A stretch of 64,000 nt of DNA from Streptomyces canus (lineage in GTDB: Bacteria; Actinomycetota; Actinomycetes; Streptomycetales; Streptomycetaceae), in contig NZ_JAUSYQ010000002.1 in assembly GCF_030816965.1 (NCBI RefSeq), positions 6,438,001 to 6,502,000 of the forward strand, given 5' to 3'. The notes under the pieces were generated by a model. The model made no database searches. It had not been told where the DNA came from and saw nothing but the letters and a program-made list of their open reading frames with translations. This document shows positions 63,470 through 64,000 of the stretch, piece by piece. Each line of letters begins with the position of its first letter. Within the stretch, counting starts at the first letter, position 1. The position numbers were made by a program, and so were the translations under genes.

Positions 63470-63484
63470 TGAGAGTAACTCTCA
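63470..63484. promoter_or_regulatory. TetR operator upstream of MFS exporter
   Basis: TGAGAGTAACTCTCA, a perfect 7-1-7 palindrome that starts five bases upstream of the exporter ATG, over the ribosome-binding/transcription start zone. Such AGAGT-N-ACTCT sites are typical for drug-efflux TetR regulators; binding would block its own operon. Confidence 0.75.
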
Positions 63485-63522
63485 AAAACTAGCAACTGTC
63501 AATTGGTTTCGGCATGCAAAAA

Positions 63523-63548
63523 GGGCCACGGCTCGGAAGCCGTGGCCC
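63523..63548 (-). terminator. terminator of the TrhA-like gene
   Basis: GGGCCACGGCT-CGGA-AGCCGTGGCCC, 11-bp perfect stem with a tetraloop, 20 bp behind the TrhA-like stop; flanking AAAAA gives a T-tract on the reverse strand. Confidence 0.88.
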
Positions 63549-63567
63549 TCGAAAGGCGTGGACCGGT

Positions 63568-64000
63568 CTACGTGTGCTGGTAGGCCACCAGTGAGATGCC
63601 GATGTAGTGGACGGCGAAGGCGGCCACGGTGAGGGAGTGGAACACCTCGTGGAAGCCGAACCAGCGCGGTGACGGGTTCGGCCGCTTGAGGCCGTAGATC
63701 ACGCCGCCCGCGCTGTAGAGCAGGCCGCCGATGACGACCAGGACCAGGACCGCGACACCGCCGGCGCGCATGAAGTCGGGCAGGAAGAAGACGGCGGCCC
63801 AGCCCATCGCGATGTAACAGGGGGTGTAGAGCCAGCGCGGGGCGCCGACCCAGAAGACCCGGAAGAGGATGCCGGCCACCGCGGCACCCCAGATGCCCCA
63901 CAGCAGCCACCGCCCCTTGCTGCCCGGCAGGAGCAGCATGGTCAGCGGGGTGTAGGTGCCCGCGATGATCAGAAAGATGTTGGCGTGATCCAGTCGTCGC
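63568..64000 (-). CDS. PAQR/hemolysin III-family membrane protein (TrhA-like), partial
   Basis: C-terminal part of a seven-helix integral membrane protein; the N-terminus is beyond the window. It reads RRLDHANIFLIIAGTYTPLT, then helices around WGIWGAAVAGILFRVFW, AVLVLVVIGGLLYSAGGVIY, and the C-terminal FGFHEVFHSLTVAAFAVHY, whose His residues with the upstream Asp/His form the PAQR metal site. TrhA of E. coli influences membrane energetics and fluidity. A terminator follows the stop. Confidence 0.88.
   Translation of the reverse strand, partial: RRLDHANIFLIIAGTYTPLTMLLLPGSKGRWLLWGIWGAAVAGILFRVFWVGAPRWLYTPCYIAMGWAAVFFLPDFMRAGGVAVLVLVVIGGLLYSAGGVIYGLKRPNPSPRWFGFHEVFHSLTVAAFAVHYIGISLVAYQHT

Overview
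The window is chromosomal DNA from a Streptomyces or close relative. The evidence is very high GC with strong third-position GC bias, frequent GTG and TTG starts, and lineage-typical genes: mycothiol S-conjugate amidase, an acyl-CoA carboxylase epsilon subunit, an MmpB-like micropeptide, a GAF-GGDEF protein beside hutH, a DUF4307 protein and an LAXTG surface protein. From memory, gene order follows the conserved core around SCO4914-SCO4975 of S. coelicolor. This is housekeeping core with small accessory islands. I see no rRNA, tRNA, CRISPR array, prophage or biosynthetic cluster.

1-8.5 kb: nucleoside and sugar-phosphate catabolism (deoC, purine nucleoside phosphorylase, phosphomannomutase), an LpdA-type flavoprotein and a DeoR regulator. 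A degraded IS605-type TnpB gene and repeats lie between them. deoC and the phosphorylase share an identical palindrome upstream of their starts. 9-15.4 kb: acyl-CoA carboxylase genes. The biotinylated alpha chain is separate from an operon pccB-accE-mmpB-like-maf, and birA is divergent from that operon. 15.6-24.8 kb: adenylate cyclase, an enoyl-CoA hydratase, a GGDEF gene running in frame into hutH, a lipoprotein, an LAXTG protein and an L,D-transpeptidase. 25-31 kb: a MacB/FtsX-like ABC exporter and a large secreted subtilase.

31-45 kb is the most accessory part. It holds a deletion scar joining a sigma-factor tail to a YceI tail, an ABM-globin chimera, an XRE regulator/alcohol dehydrogenase pair, an iron-box-controlled siderophore ABC importer, a HEAT/MerR operon, two msrA genes, and a frameshifted DUF4291 gene flanked by short direct repeats. 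45-64 kb returns to core: cystathionine gamma-lyase/synthase, a sigma-like HTH protein, MarR, threonine dehydratase, DrrAB exporter, GreA, Mca, a large STAND/TPR ATPase, a YyaL-type thioredoxin-domain protein, a Mut7-C protein, a TetR/MFS drug-efflux operon and a TrhA-family membrane protein cut by the window end.

Two repeat families recur in intergenic DNA: a 43-bp hairpin (2 copies) and a GC-rich palindromic family, two of whose copies are embedded in a ~350-400 bp element containing a 17-bp inverted repeat. Several genes look shifted by one base at short G runs (VOC gene, DUF4291 gene, possibly the GGDEF gene). That pattern could be real decay or sequencing error and should be settled before biological interpretation.
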